Position numbers and translations under genes: made by a program
The notes under the pieces: generated by a model
What the model was told of the DNA's origin: nothing
The model's database searches: none
Seen by the model: the letters and a program-made list of their open reading frames with translations, nothing else
From: JBCBWG01 sp036804185
GTDB lineage: Bacteria > Pseudomonadota > Alphaproteobacteria > Rhizobiales > Hyphomicrobiaceae
Assembly: GCA_050330095.1 (NCBI GenBank)
Contig: JBHJOC010000027.1
Location: forward strand, 1 to 32,547
Direction of reading: 5' to 3'
DNA: 32,547 nucleotides
In this document: one piece after another, positions 7,450-15,950 of the stretch
Numbering within the stretch: the first letter of the stretch is position 1
Layout: every line of letters starts with the position of its first letter

Positions 7450-9099
7450 TCACTCGGCACGAATTTGGCTGAGCGTGCGCCTCGGCGTGATCGCCTCGGG
7501 GTCAATCGCGAGCTCGATGATCGCGGGCTTCCCGGAGGCCAATGCCCGCTCCAGCGCTGGAGCGAACTCTGAGGTTGCCTGAACGGTTTCGCCGTGGCCA
7601 CCGAAAGCTCGCGCGAACGCCGCAAAATCGGGGTTGATCAACGTCGTTGCGACGACGCGGCTCGGGTATTCGCGCTCCTGGTGCATTCGGATTGTGCCGT
7701 ACATGCCATTGTTGAACACGATCGTGACGACGGCTGCGCCATGTTGGACCGCGGTCGCAAGCTCCTGGCACGTCATCATGAAGCAGCCATCGCCCGCAAG
7801 TGCGACAACCGTGCGCTCAGGTGCTGCGATCTTTGCTGCAATTGCTGCCGGGAGCCCATACCCCATCGAGCCACACGTCGGCGCGAGCTGCGTCCGGTAG
7901 CCCTTGTAGCGATAATAGCGGTGAAGGAACGTCGCGTAGTTGCCGGCACCGTTTGCGACAACCGCCGTTTCGGGCAGCACGCGATCGAGGTGCGCGATCA
8001 CGTCGGCCGGCTGGACGGCGCCCGGTGTCGGAAGAGGTTCCAGAACCTTCACGTAATGTGCGCGCAACGCCTCGATATGGGCCGCGCGGGCGACGGACGG
8101 CTTGGCCTCGACTGAGGCCAGGGCGGCGACGAAATTGGCAGCGGTTGAAGCGATCGGAATATCGGCGCGATAGACCATGCCGAGTTCATTGGCATCAGGA
8201 TGAACATGCACCAGGATCTGCTGGGGGTTCGGACTGTCGACAAGGGTGTAGCCACTCGTCGTCATCTCTCCGAGCCGGGCTCCGATCGCAATCAGCAGGT
8301 CGGCATCGCGCACGGCCTCGGCCAGCGGGAGATCGATGCCGATGCCGACGTGCCCCACGTAATTGGCGTGGCGGTTATCGATATAATCCTGCTGGCGAAA
8401 TGCGCACCCAACGGGCAACTGCAGGCGCTCGAGTTGCACTTGCAGGCTATCTCGCACAGCCTCGGACCAGCCGGGCCCGCCGCATACGACCAGAGGCCGC
8501 TGCGCCTTCGCCAATGCTTCTGACAGCGCCGCGACAGTCTGTGGGCTCGGAGCGGGCGCGGCAGGAAGGGCCGGCCGGTTGACCACCGGATGGTCGAGAC
8601 TGCTCGAGAGCATATCCTCGGGCAACCCAAGCACGACCGGGCCGGGCCGACCCGATTGCGACACATGGAAGGCCCTGCTCACATACTCGGCGATGCGGCC
8701 AGGGTCACGGATCACGGTCGACCACTTCACGAACGTGCCGAAAACACCGCGCGTGTCGATCTCCTGGAAGGCGTCACGATCCTCATGGGCTGCTGGCGGC
8801 AGTCCGAGGAACAGGATCATAGGTGTCGAGTCCTGCTGCGCGATGTGCAGGCCGGCCATCGCGTTCGCAGCGCCCGGGCCCCGCGTGACAAAGCAGATAC
8901 CGGGCCGCCCGGTGAACTTGCCCCAGGCTTCCGCCATCATCGAGGCACCGCCCTCCTGACGGCAGATCACGGGCTTGATGGCCGATGCATCGTGAAGACC
9001 ATCGAGGGCTGCAAGAAAGCTCTCACCGGGAACGGTGAAGATCGCGGTCACGCCCTGCGCCTCGAGTTGCTGAATCAAGACCCGGCCTGCATGTGGCAT
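7450..9099 (-). CDS. Acetolactate-synthase-like ThDP-dependent enzyme
   Basis: A 549-residue thiamine-diphosphate enzyme with the usual three domains. The N-terminal Pyr domain has VPGESF and the catalytic glutamate in CRQEGGASMMAE (Glu49). The middle domain (about 185-345) is Rossmann-like (LLIAIGARLGEMTT). The C-terminal PP domain has GDGCF (436-438) and the paired Asn463-Asn464 of the metal-diphosphate motif. It resembles the large-subunit/IlvB group but no regulatory small subunit lies nearby, and the ThDP family covers many substrates (acetolactate, oxalyl-CoA, sulfoacetaldehyde, benzoylformate). I therefore do not assign a substrate. GGAGAG precedes the ATG by about 7 bases. It diverges from the CxxCH/DUF4384 gene. 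Confidence 0.88.
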   Translation of the reverse strand: MPHAGRVLIQQLEAQGVTAIFTVPGESFLAALDGLHDASAIKPVICRQEGGASMMAEAWGKFTGRPGICFVTRGPGAANAMAGLHIAQQDSTPMILFLGLPPAAHEDRDAFQEIDTRGVFGTFVKWSTVIRDPGRIAEYVSRAFHVSQSGRPGPVVLGLPEDMLSSSLDHPVVNRPALPAAPAPSPQTVAALSEALAKAQRPLVVCGGPGWSEAVRDSLQVQLERLQLPVGCAFRQQDYIDNRHANYVGHVGIGIDLPLAEAVRDADLLIAIGARLGEMTTSGYTLVDSPNPQQILVHVHPDANELGMVYRADIPIASTAANFVAALASVEAKPSVARAAHIEALRAHYVKVLEPLPTPGAVQPADVIAHLDRVLPETAVVANGAGNYATFLHRYYRYKGYRTQLAPTCGSMGYGLPAAIAAKIAAPERTVVALAGDGCFMMTCQELATAVQHGAAVVTIVFNNGMYGTIRMHQEREYPSRVVATTLINPDFAAFARAFGGHGETVQATSEFAPALERALASGKPAIIELAIDPEAITPRRTLSQIRAE

Positions 9100-9179
9100 C
9101 GATAGCTCTCCCGTTCTGGCAGTCTTTTAATCGCCGCAACACACGCCATTGACCCGGCGGCGATCGGCGCTCTGCGCTG

Positions 9180-9219
9180 GCTTGCCCACTGTTGTACGGG
9201 TCCTTGCGTTTGGGCAAGC
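9180..9219. promoter_or_regulatory. Perfect 9-bp inverted repeat, divergent gap
   Basis: GCTTGCCCA (9180-9188) and TGGGCAAGC (9211-9219) are exact complements with a 22-base spacer. They lie 81-120 bases upstream of the ThDP-enzyme start and 220 bases upstream of the CxxCH protein. It could be a leader hairpin or operator. The rest of the 9100-9438 gap shows no gene. Confidence 0.4.
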
Positions 9220-9329
9220 AGGTCACACACCGCGCGAGCGCTCAAGGGGAAGGGTTCGCAGGATCGCAAAGTCGAGCTAACACCGCGTCGCGTCCAACTC
9301 GGCACTCCGTAGCCACAGCGTGGCGGGGG

Positions 9330-9348
9330 CCATTGTTACAAACGATGG
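9330..9348. other. Short hairpin upstream of the CxxCH protein gene
   Basis: CCATTGTT (9330-9337) and AACGATGG (9341-9348) pair through 8 positions including one G-U, with a 3-base loop ACA. It sits about 90 bases before the downstream start. No T-run follows, so it is not a standard terminator. It may be an operator half-site pair. Confidence 0.3.
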
Positions 9349-9438
9349 GGACCGTGAGCGTAGACGCCTTCGCGTTGCCTTGTTGTGACGTGTGACCGAT
9401 CCGCCTGATGACGACGCCACCGCGATCGAGGTTGAGAC

Positions 9439-11940
9439 ATGGCTTGCCGATGGGTCATCACGCGATGCACGCGCCGACACGCGCCCCTGACTGGGACTGC
9501 CCTGTCCAGGCAACGGACGATCAACCAGCGGCGTCCCGCGCCGAACCGCTTGGCGACACTCGCACTCGCACTCCTGATGTTGGGGTCGAGCGTGCCGACG
9601 GCTTTCGGGGCAACACTCGAGCCGTCACCGGACCTGGAGACGGAGAGTGGCCAGCCCTTGGGCACAACCGGCGCTCCTGACAGCCCTGGTGAGAGCGCAC
9701 AACCAGAGGCGGTTGCAACGATCACCGGATTCATCGCCACCCACTGTCGAGCATGTCACGCTGAGCCAAGCACAACCAGCGTGCCGATACCTGGCGCAAG
9801 CGACCTTTCCGAACGCCTTGCGCGCCGCGATCCGACCCTGCTGATCGCTGGCGATGCCGACAGATCGCGCATATACCAGGTATTGTTCGAGCGCCACGGA
9901 GCACCGTGGCAAACGCTGCTTGACGTCGAACCGAAGCGGCCATCGGCGTCGAGCGTGGCCGACTTCAGGCGGGCGATCGAGGCCCTGCGCGGCGAGACAG
10001 GCGACGTTCCCTGCTCGAGCCTCCCTCGTCCAGCTTCCCAGCTCAGCCTCGCCGACCTTGTCAGCCGTGACGCAGCTGCCCACGGACATGCACCGTCCCG
10101 CCGGTACTTGTCGCTCGCCAACCTCACCTCGAGCTGCAGCGCACCACAGCGCCTCGACCGAGCACTCGACGCTATCAAGCATGGCCTCATGGGGCTGACG
10201 TGGTGGGGCCAAGGTTCACCAGACAACGAGGCCCGGCCCGTCTTCCGCGTTCTCTCTGCCGCCGATAGACAACCCGACGTCCTTGTGATCGACATCGACA
10301 GGCTCGGTTGGAGCGCCGAGATCTGGGACGAGATTGCAGCTTCGGCTAAGGCTCCGGTGCTGCCAGCCAGTCCACCGATCGAGACTGAAACGTCTGGCCC
10401 CGCAACGCCGAGCGACGGACGAATCATCGCTGCAGACGCGTTTCTGCGCGAGGCTAAGCGGCATGACGCGTATAGCCGACTTCTGAACCTTCCCGGTACG
10501 GTCGATGAACTTGCCAATCGGCTCGGCATCGAAGATTTCGACCTGAAGGCTGGCGTCGCAGCCACGATCGGCGACGCCCGAATGGTCGGTGCGCCGCGAC
10601 GTGTCAGTCGCTGGCCCACACGTTATGGAGCCCTTTGGCTTGCCGAGACACAACCGCCAGCTGCGCCGGCCTCAGTCACGCCACCAGCCGCTGCTGCTGC
10701 GCCGGCTCGAGCCCAAAGGACCCAACGGGGGCGGGCGGTTCGCGATGAAGCAACAGATGCATGGCTCTCCCCCCCTACCCCCGCGGGGCAACGCGCGCTG
10801 CTCAGTCGAACGTTCGCCCACTTCCACCTGCCATCCGGAGTGATCGCATTCGCCATGTTCGAGCCGGATGGACGTCTTGCCCAGTCCGCTGCTGGTCGCG
10901 ACTACGATGCGGACGCTCGGGCCTGCGCGACGTGTCACGCGCAGGGGCCCCGGTTGGGATCAAGACATGGGACAGAAGCGCAGCCGCCTCCAGCCGACGC
11001 CCTGACAGCAATGGCGGTCGCAGACCGTGAGGCGATCAACACGGCGCAATCAGAAGCCTTCGGCGCGATCGCGCGCTGGGCCGATGTCGTGCGGATGCTC
11101 AATGCGAGTGAGAGCGCGCTTTCGATCTCAGCGGTCGCAGCAAGCGCCGGCCTCACGGTCGATGAGTTGAGCGCGGTCTTGAGCGCTCGGGCGAGGGCTG
11201 GCGACAGACGGGCACACCACCTCGCAAGCGGCAACGTCCTCCCACGTCGGATCGGTGAACACTTTATCCGCGATCTCCTTGAGGACGGGCCGGTCGTGCG
11301 GAGCCGTGAACGAGAGCGGGCCGCGGGTGACACGCCGCAGGTCCAGCCACAGCCCAAAGAGGCCCGATCGGACTGGGAACGAAGCCGCGCACCGCCGGCC
11401 AGGGGCGATGCCTCCTTCGAGACAGGACTGTTGACCCTGAGACTTGTTCAGCCGGGCACAGGCACACTTGACCTTGCCATCGGCACCGAGGTCGCGTTCG
11501 AGATCGAGACCGACCGTCCGTGTTTCCCGACGCTGATCAACGTCGATGTTGACGGACGCGCCCGCGTTTTGTTCCCGAGCGCATTTGAGCCCGCGACACG
11601 CATTGAACCCGGCACCCGGCATCGGGTCCCGGGCCATGATGCGCCCTACGCGTTGAGAACCGACAAGGCCGGTCGCGATCGATTCATCGCCTTGTGCAGC
11701 GAAACAGAGGCTCCCATCCTTGCAATTCTCCCCGATCCCGATCGCGAAGTCTTCTCGCTACTCGGAGATTGGGTGGAGCACCTGGAACGGGCCTCCGTTG
11801 CTTTCCAGCGCGGCCATATCGTCGATCGCAGCACGCACCGCAGACCGGGAGGCGAGAGCCTCAGAATTGCGCCCGTTGCGCTGCTGCGAACATTGCTCGA
11901 TGTCGACGTTCGACCTGGACCCATCCCACAGCCGAGATGA
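9439..11940 (+). CDS. Exported protein with two CxxCH haem motifs and a DUF4384-like domain
   Basis: An 833-residue probable periplasmic protein. Residues 37-58 are the hydrophobic core and cleavage region of a signal peptide (LATLALALLMLG...AFGA), after an unusually long basic N-region; GAGG at 9428-9431 supports ATG 9439. Two c-type haem motifs are seen: CRACH (Cys103, Cys106, His107) and CATCH (Cys496, Cys499, His500). The middle (~220-400) has YLSLANL, GLTWWG, VFRVL, VIDIDRLGW and LPGTVDELANRLGI, an outline I recall from large putative cytochrome-type proteins of planctomycetes and proteobacteria. Residues ~660-765 resemble DUF4384 (CFPTLINVDVDGRARVLFPS...IEPGTRHRVP). No enzyme activity can be assigned; electron transfer or redox sensing is inferred. 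Proline/alanine linkers occur near 305-325 and 405-425. Confidence 0.8.
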   Translation: MACRWVITRCTRRHAPLTGTALSRQRTINQRRPAPNRLATLALALLMLGSSVPTAFGATLEPSPDLETESGQPLGTTGAPDSPGESAQPEAVATITGFIATHCRACHAEPSTTSVPIPGASDLSERLARRDPTLLIAGDADRSRIYQVLFERHGAPWQTLLDVEPKRPSASSVADFRRAIEALRGETGDVPCSSLPRPASQLSLADLVSRDAAAHGHAPSRRYLSLANLTSSCSAPQRLDRALDAIKHGLMGLTWWGQGSPDNEARPVFRVLSAADRQPDVLVIDIDRLGWSAEIWDEIAASAKAPVLPASPPIETETSGPATPSDGRIIAADAFLREAKRHDAYSRLLNLPGTVDELANRLGIEDFDLKAGVAATIGDARMVGAPRRVSRWPTRYGALWLAETQPPAAPASVTPPAAAAAPARAQRTQRGRAVRDEATDAWLSPPTPAGQRALLSRTFAHFHLPSGVIAFAMFEPDGRLAQSAAGRDYDADARACATCHAQGPRLGSRHGTEAQPPPADALTAMAVADREAINTAQSEAFGAIARWADVVRMLNASESALSISAVAASAGLTVDELSAVLSARARAGDRRAHHLASGNVLPRRIGEHFIRDLLEDGPVVRSRERERAAGDTPQVQPQPKEARSDWERSRAPPARGDASFETGLLTLRLVQPGTGTLDLAIGTEVAFEIETDRPCFPTLINVDVDGRARVLFPSAFEPATRIEPGTRHRVPGHDAPYALRTDKAGRDRFIALCSETEAPILAILPDPDREVFSLLGDWVEHLERASVAFQRGHIVDRSTHRRPGGESLRIAPVALLRTLLDVDVRPGPIPQPR

Positions 11941-12187
11941 GGGCCTTGCCGCCCAAGCGTCTCACTGACACGAAGCTATCACACGACGCAGGTGTTATCC
12001 GAGGCGGGCTATCCGAGTCTGGGTATCCGAGGCTGGGATCGCCGGCGGCAGCATCATCTCAGGCCTGCCTTCGCAGACACGATCTTTACAATGGGTGCGT
12101 CACACCCTACGTGCGAGCGCCTCGCGGGTTTGCAGGCTGGCGGCACTCAGCGGTGTCCCACCCCAAGCCACACGGAGGGTTTGACCG
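11941..12187 (+). promoter_or_regulatory. Long leader of the PLP decarboxylase with a triple 14-bp tandem repeat
   Basis: Three tandem 14-base units begin at 11996, 12010 and 12024, all starting TATCCGAG and ending in a GC-rich GGCGGGC, TCTGGG or GCTGGG block. Downstream is a hairpin GGGTG/CACCC (12093-12107, 5-base loop). The gap ends in GGAGGG (12174-12179), 8 bases before the decarboxylase ATG. Alphaproteobacterial ornithine decarboxylase genes are known to be preceded by a candidate cis-regulatory RNA (the speF motif). Whether this leader is that motif cannot be decided by eye. Confidence 0.4.
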
Positions 12188-13363
12188 ATGGAGCGCTATG
12201 CCTCCGCAAAGCACTATCTTTCGCTCAACCGGCCCGAAAAGCCGGTCTTTGGCGTGCGGCCCCACGCCGCCGCAGTGGCGGCGCGCTGGTTCCTCTCCAA
12301 TTTCCCGGGCGAAGTTGCGTACGCCTACAAGGCGAACAGTTCTGTCTTCCTGCTCGGCGCGCTCTACGGCGCAGGCATCAGGAACTTTGACGTCGCCTCG
12401 CTGCCAGAGCTCGAGGATGCGGCCACCATTCCAGGCGCCACGCTGCATTTCATGCATCCGGTCAAATCACGCGGAGCGATCCGTCGCGCCTACCACGAAT
12501 TCGGCGTACGGTGCTTTGCTCTCGATAGCCTCGACGAACTCGATAAGATCGTCGTCGAAACAGGCTACGCGAAGGACCTTCAGTTGTTCGTGCGCCTTTC
12601 GGTGCCGGCGCGCAACAGCACGATACCCCTCGAGAACAAGTTTGGCATTGCAGGCACGCCGGCCGCCGAGTTGTTGCGCGCGACGCGGCAACGCTGCGAC
12701 GAGTTGGGCGTGACGTTCCACGTCGGTTCGCAGACCGCAACGCCCGACGCCTACGTCACGGCATTCGAGACTGCGCGCCGCACCATCGTCGAAGCCGGCG
12801 TGGTCATCGACGCTGTGGATGTCGGAGGCGGGTTTCCGGCCCGTTACGGGGAAGACTTTCCCTCTCCGCTTGCCGCCTTCGTCGCCGTGATCGCGGAGCG
12901 CTTCGAGGACATGCCGGTCAGCCACGATTGCCGCCTTGTTTGTGAACCCGGCCGCGCGCTGGTCGCCGAAGCCGAAAGCTTGATCGTGCGTGTCGATGCG
13001 CGTCGCGGGAACGAGCTCTTCATCAACGATGGCGGCTACGGAGGTCTGTTCGATGCGACCCACTTCCGCTTTCCGTTCCCGGTCCGCCTGGTGCGAGAAC
13101 AGATGAGTGATGCTGGCGATCTCATGCCGTTTTCCATGTGGGGGCCAACGTGCGATTCCGTCGACCGCATGGAGGGGCCGTTCTATCTGCCTGAGAGTGT
13201 CCGCGAGGGAGATTATCTCGAGTTCGGCAATATGGGTGCCTACGTCCGCGCCATCGCGGGCCGGTTCAATGGCTATGGCGACTATGACGAGGTCATTCTC
13301 GACGATCCGCCGATGTTCACGATGTTCGAGCCCGATGCGGACGCAGCCGTGCAACGCGCCTGA
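12188..13363 (+). CDS. Fold-III PLP decarboxylase, ornithine/lysine decarboxylase type
   Basis: A 391-residue pyridoxal-phosphate enzyme of the alanine-racemase-fold decarboxylases (eukaryotic-type ODC, group IV). The PLP lysine is in AYAYKANS (Lys48); HVGSQ (His178) stacks on the ring; DVGGGFP (211-217) and CEPGRALV (252-259) bind phosphate and pyridine nitrogen; WGPTCDSVD supplies the catalytic Cys322 and substrate-amine-binding Asp323 from the partner subunit, implying a dimer. Length fits ODC/LODC rather than the ~450-residue diaminopimelate decarboxylase. Likely reaction: ornithine to putrescine (or lysine to cadaverine). It is followed by an agmatinase-family gene and an MFS transporter on the same strand, consistent with polyamine metabolism. 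GGAGGG gives a strong ribosome site. Confidence 0.9.
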   Translation: MERYASAKHYLSLNRPEKPVFGVRPHAAAVAARWFLSNFPGEVAYAYKANSSVFLLGALYGAGIRNFDVASLPELEDAATIPGATLHFMHPVKSRGAIRRAYHEFGVRCFALDSLDELDKIVVETGYAKDLQLFVRLSVPARNSTIPLENKFGIAGTPAAELLRATRQRCDELGVTFHVGSQTATPDAYVTAFETARRTIVEAGVVIDAVDVGGGFPARYGEDFPSPLAAFVAVIAERFEDMPVSHDCRLVCEPGRALVAEAESLIVRVDARRGNELFINDGGYGGLFDATHFRFPFPVRLVREQMSDAGDLMPFSMWGPTCDSVDRMEGPFYLPESVREGDYLEFGNMGAYVRAIAGRFNGYGDYDEVILDDPPMFTMFEPDADAAVQRA

Positions 13364-13497
13364 AGTCCCCAGAAGGCGGCAGGCGACGTGGTGGTGGCGC
13401 AGCGCCCGCCCGTGTTCACCTCATCCCCTGGACTGGCAAGTGCCGGCTCCCGTTTCGCGCCCGGCGCGCGATACCCGAAACCACTCAGAGGTGATCC

Positions 13498-14388
13498 TTG
13501 AAATATTTGACGGCAGACAAGGGCTTTCTCGAACCTGGCCGGCCAGACGCGGCCGCGCCAGATGCAGCGCGCGTGGTCGTCATACCCTTCGGCCTCGAAG
13601 CCAGCGTCAGCTATGGCGGCGGCACAGCGCGCGGGCCGCAAGCGTTGCTGCGTGCGAGCCACCAGCTCGAGCTCTACGACGAAGAGTTCGATTACGAGCC
13701 GTGTACCCGCTTCGGCATCGCAACCCTTGCTGCGCCCGAGCCTCCTGCAGGCATCGAGGCTGCGCTCGGGGTTCTCTCGAGCTTGGTCGAAGATGTTTGC
13801 GCATCAGACCGCTTTCCGCTGGTGATCGGCGGGGAACACAGTGTGACGCCGGGGGCTTTGCGACCGCTCGCTGCCCGCCACCCTGAACTCGTGATCCTGC
13901 AGATCGATGCCCACGCAGACCTTCGTGACGGCTACTTGGGTGAGCATTTCTCCCATGCATCTGCCATGCGCCGCTGCCTCGATTATCCTGGCGTGTCGGT
14001 CGTCTCGGTCGGTATTCGGTCGATCTCGCGGGCCGAGGCCGACTTTGCGCAAGCGAACGGCGACCGCGTCGCCCTTCATTTCGCTAAGGATCAGCACACT
14101 TGGTCGCTCGATGACATCGTCGCGCCGATCGCAGGAAGGCCCCTCTACATCACATTCGACATCGACGGGCTCGATTCAGCCCTCATGCCTGCAACTGGAA
14201 CCCCAACTCCTGGTGGGGTCGACTATTGGACAGCCCTGGCGATCATGCGGCGCGCGAGCGAGGTCGCTTCCGTCGTGGTTGGCGGCGATGTGGTCGAACT
14301 CGCACCAATCGAGGGGCTGCACGCGTGCGACTACACGGCCGCAGCCGTCGCCTACAAGCTGATGACGTATGCTCTGTGCGCGCGCTGA
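13498..14388 (+). CDS. Agmatinase-family ureohydrolase
   Basis: A 296-residue binuclear-manganese hydrolase of the arginase/agmatinase family. All metal-binding motifs are intact: GGEHS (His114), DAHADLR (Asp137, His139, Asp141) and DIDGLD (Asp221, Asp223), followed by PATGTPTPGG, which is typical of agmatinase-like members. The start is TTG 13498, supported by AGAGGTGA about 5 bases upstream; no ATG fits. Expected reaction: agmatine to putrescine and urea, but the family also includes other guanidine and formimino hydrolases. It lies 134 bases after the decarboxylase on the same strand. No arginine decarboxylase is seen in the window, so the source of agmatine, if that is the substrate, is unclear. 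Confidence 0.88.
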   Translation: MKYLTADKGFLEPGRPDAAAPDAARVVVIPFGLEASVSYGGGTARGPQALLRASHQLELYDEEFDYEPCTRFGIATLAAPEPPAGIEAALGVLSSLVEDVCASDRFPLVIGGEHSVTPGALRPLAARHPELVILQIDAHADLRDGYLGEHFSHASAMRRCLDYPGVSVVSVGIRSISRAEADFAQANGDRVALHFAKDQHTWSLDDIVAPIAGRPLYITFDIDGLDSALMPATGTPTPGGVDYWTALAIMRRASEVASVVVGGDVVELAPIEGLHACDYTAAAVAYKLMTYALCAR

Positions 14389-14500
14389 GCGCGAACGACG
14401 ACCGTGCGACTGAGCTTGGCGGCGGGCTCGCGAGCCACTAAGCACGGGTGGACTGCCCGAAGGCTACCTTGCGTTCTGCTGTCGACGGGAGCCCGGCGCC

Positions 14501-15865
14501 GTGGCCCAGCAACTTGTCCCACTGCTTGCCCTGTTGCTGGGGTCAGCTTTCCTCCTGATGGCAGGCGGCATCAACGCTCTCGTTCTGCCACTGCGCGGCA
14601 GCGGAGAGGGTTTCTCGACGTTCGCGCTCGGCCTCCTCGGCACGGGGTGGGCCGTTGGTTATGTGTTGGGCTGCCTCTACACGCCGCGCCTTGTCAGGCG
14701 CGTCGGGCATATCCGTGCCTTCAGCGTCCTCGCGGCGACCGCAGGGCTGGCCGTGCTATCCTCGTTGATCCTCATGACGCCCTATGCCTGGGTGCCGCTG
14801 CGGGCCGTTTCCGGGTTCAGCTTCGCCGGCGCAGCCATGATCGTCGAAAGCTGGATGAGCGAGCGGACATCGCCGCAGAACCGCGGCCAGACCTTCGCGG
14901 TCTACACGATGGTCAACCTCTCCGCGACGATGCTCGGCCAGATGAGCCTCGCCTTTGGCGACCCGATGACGGCGACGTTCTTCGCATTGGCCGCGATGCT
15001 GTATCTCCTGGCGCTCATTCCAACCGCGCTCACGACCTCGGCGACGCCAGGTCCTCTCGTTCAGGTCCGACTTGATCTCGCCGGATTGTACCGGAACTCG
15101 CCGATCGCGGTGGTGGCGGTCTTCTTCGTCGGCGTCTCGAACAGTTCGTTCGGTACGCTCGCTGCCATCTATGCTCAAGGCATCGGGCTTGATATCGCAT
15201 TGATCGCACTCTTCACGAGTTTGCCGATTCTTGCGGGTGCGATCGCTCAGGTTCCCGTCGGCATGCTTTCTGACCGATTGGACCGGCGTACAGTGATCGT
15301 GGGCATTGCAGCCGCTGCCATCGTCGCCGACCTGATGTTCCTGCTCGTACCCCCTGGCTCGATCGGCATGACACTCGCCGTCGCAACGCTGTTCGGTGCG
15401 ACGATTTTCTCCATGTATCCGGTGCTGATCGCCCATGCGAACGACCACGCGTCGCCTGACAAATATATTCTGACCAGTGGCGGCCTGCTGCTCGTCTTCG
15501 GTCTTGGCTCGATCGTCGGCCCGTTTGCCGCCGGCCTGCTCATGGAGCTGACCAGCGTACGCGCGCTCTTTTTTATCACCGCCCTCGCCCACGCTTTGAT
15601 CATGGGCTACGCCATCTGGCGGATCTCGCAACGAGCTGCCGTATCGAGCATTGATAAGGTCATTTTCATTCCGGCACCCGTTCCGAGAAACTCCACGCCG
15701 CAAACGGCCGTTCTCTCGCCACAAGCACCGTCAAGCGATTTGCGAAGCGATGAGCCGGCGGCTCGGGACTCCACAGACCGTGATGACGCCGTCGACCGGG
15801 ACGCGGGGGACGAAGCAGCAGCGCACGGCCAAGCCCGCGACCGATCCGGCGCTCCGGGGCTTTAG
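14501..15865 (+). CDS. MFS transporter (YcaD-like)
   Basis: A 454-residue major-facilitator protein with about twelve membrane helices. The N-half has the RLVRRVGHIRAF loop (MFS A-type signature) and FSFAGAAMIVESWMSE, an acidic helix motif typical of the YcaD/UMF1-like group; the second half repeats the fold with the loop MLSDRLDRRTVI. The last ~65 residues (RNSTPQTAVLSP onwards) are hydrophilic and Asp/Arg/Ala-rich, beyond the usual end near 390, and may be read-through into intergenic sequence. The start is GTG 14501 with GGGAG upstream. The substrate is not shown; the position after the decarboxylase and ureohydrolase suggests polyamine or amino-acid-derived export. Confidence 0.85.
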   Translation: MAQQLVPLLALLLGSAFLLMAGGINALVLPLRGSGEGFSTFALGLLGTGWAVGYVLGCLYTPRLVRRVGHIRAFSVLAATAGLAVLSSLILMTPYAWVPLRAVSGFSFAGAAMIVESWMSERTSPQNRGQTFAVYTMVNLSATMLGQMSLAFGDPMTATFFALAAMLYLLALIPTALTTSATPGPLVQVRLDLAGLYRNSPIAVVAVFFVGVSNSSFGTLAAIYAQGIGLDIALIALFTSLPILAGAIAQVPVGMLSDRLDRRTVIVGIAAAAIVADLMFLLVPPGSIGMTLAVATLFGATIFSMYPVLIAHANDHASPDKYILTSGGLLLVFGLGSIVGPFAAGLLMELTSVRALFFITALAHALIMGYAIWRISQRAAVSSIDKVIFIPAPVPRNSTPQTAVLSPQAPSSDLRSDEPAARDSTDRDDAVDRDAGDEAAAHGQARDRSGAPGL

Positions 15866-15890
15866 CTCCAGCCTGCTGAGGCTCGTAGCA

Positions 15891-15946
15891 GCTTTCCGTG
15901 GTTCGTCTGTCAGTCTTGTCAGGCGCCGAGACGAACTACGGAAAGC
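15891..15946. repeat. 18-bp stem long hairpin
   Basis: GCTTTCCGTGGTTCGTCT (15891-15908) pairs with AGACGAACTACGGAAAGC (15929-15946) over all 18 positions, with one G-U, around a 20-base loop. A smaller hairpin AGCCT/AGGCT (15870-15883) lies just before it. Together they follow the MFS stop and precede repeat R1 copy A. There is no T-run. It may serve as a transcription end or processing signal, or be another hairpin repeat with no second copy in the window. Confidence 0.65.
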
Positions 15947-15950
15947 GGGG

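Noticed and set aside
11996..12037. Tandem repeats considered as plasmid iterons or a CRISPR
   Set aside because: Only three 14-base units without spacers and no replication or cas gene nearby.
14756..15724. A 322-codon minus-strand open frame rich in Arg, Asp and Glu
   Set aside because: Exact antisense of the membrane helices of the MFS transporter, which explains the charged composition.
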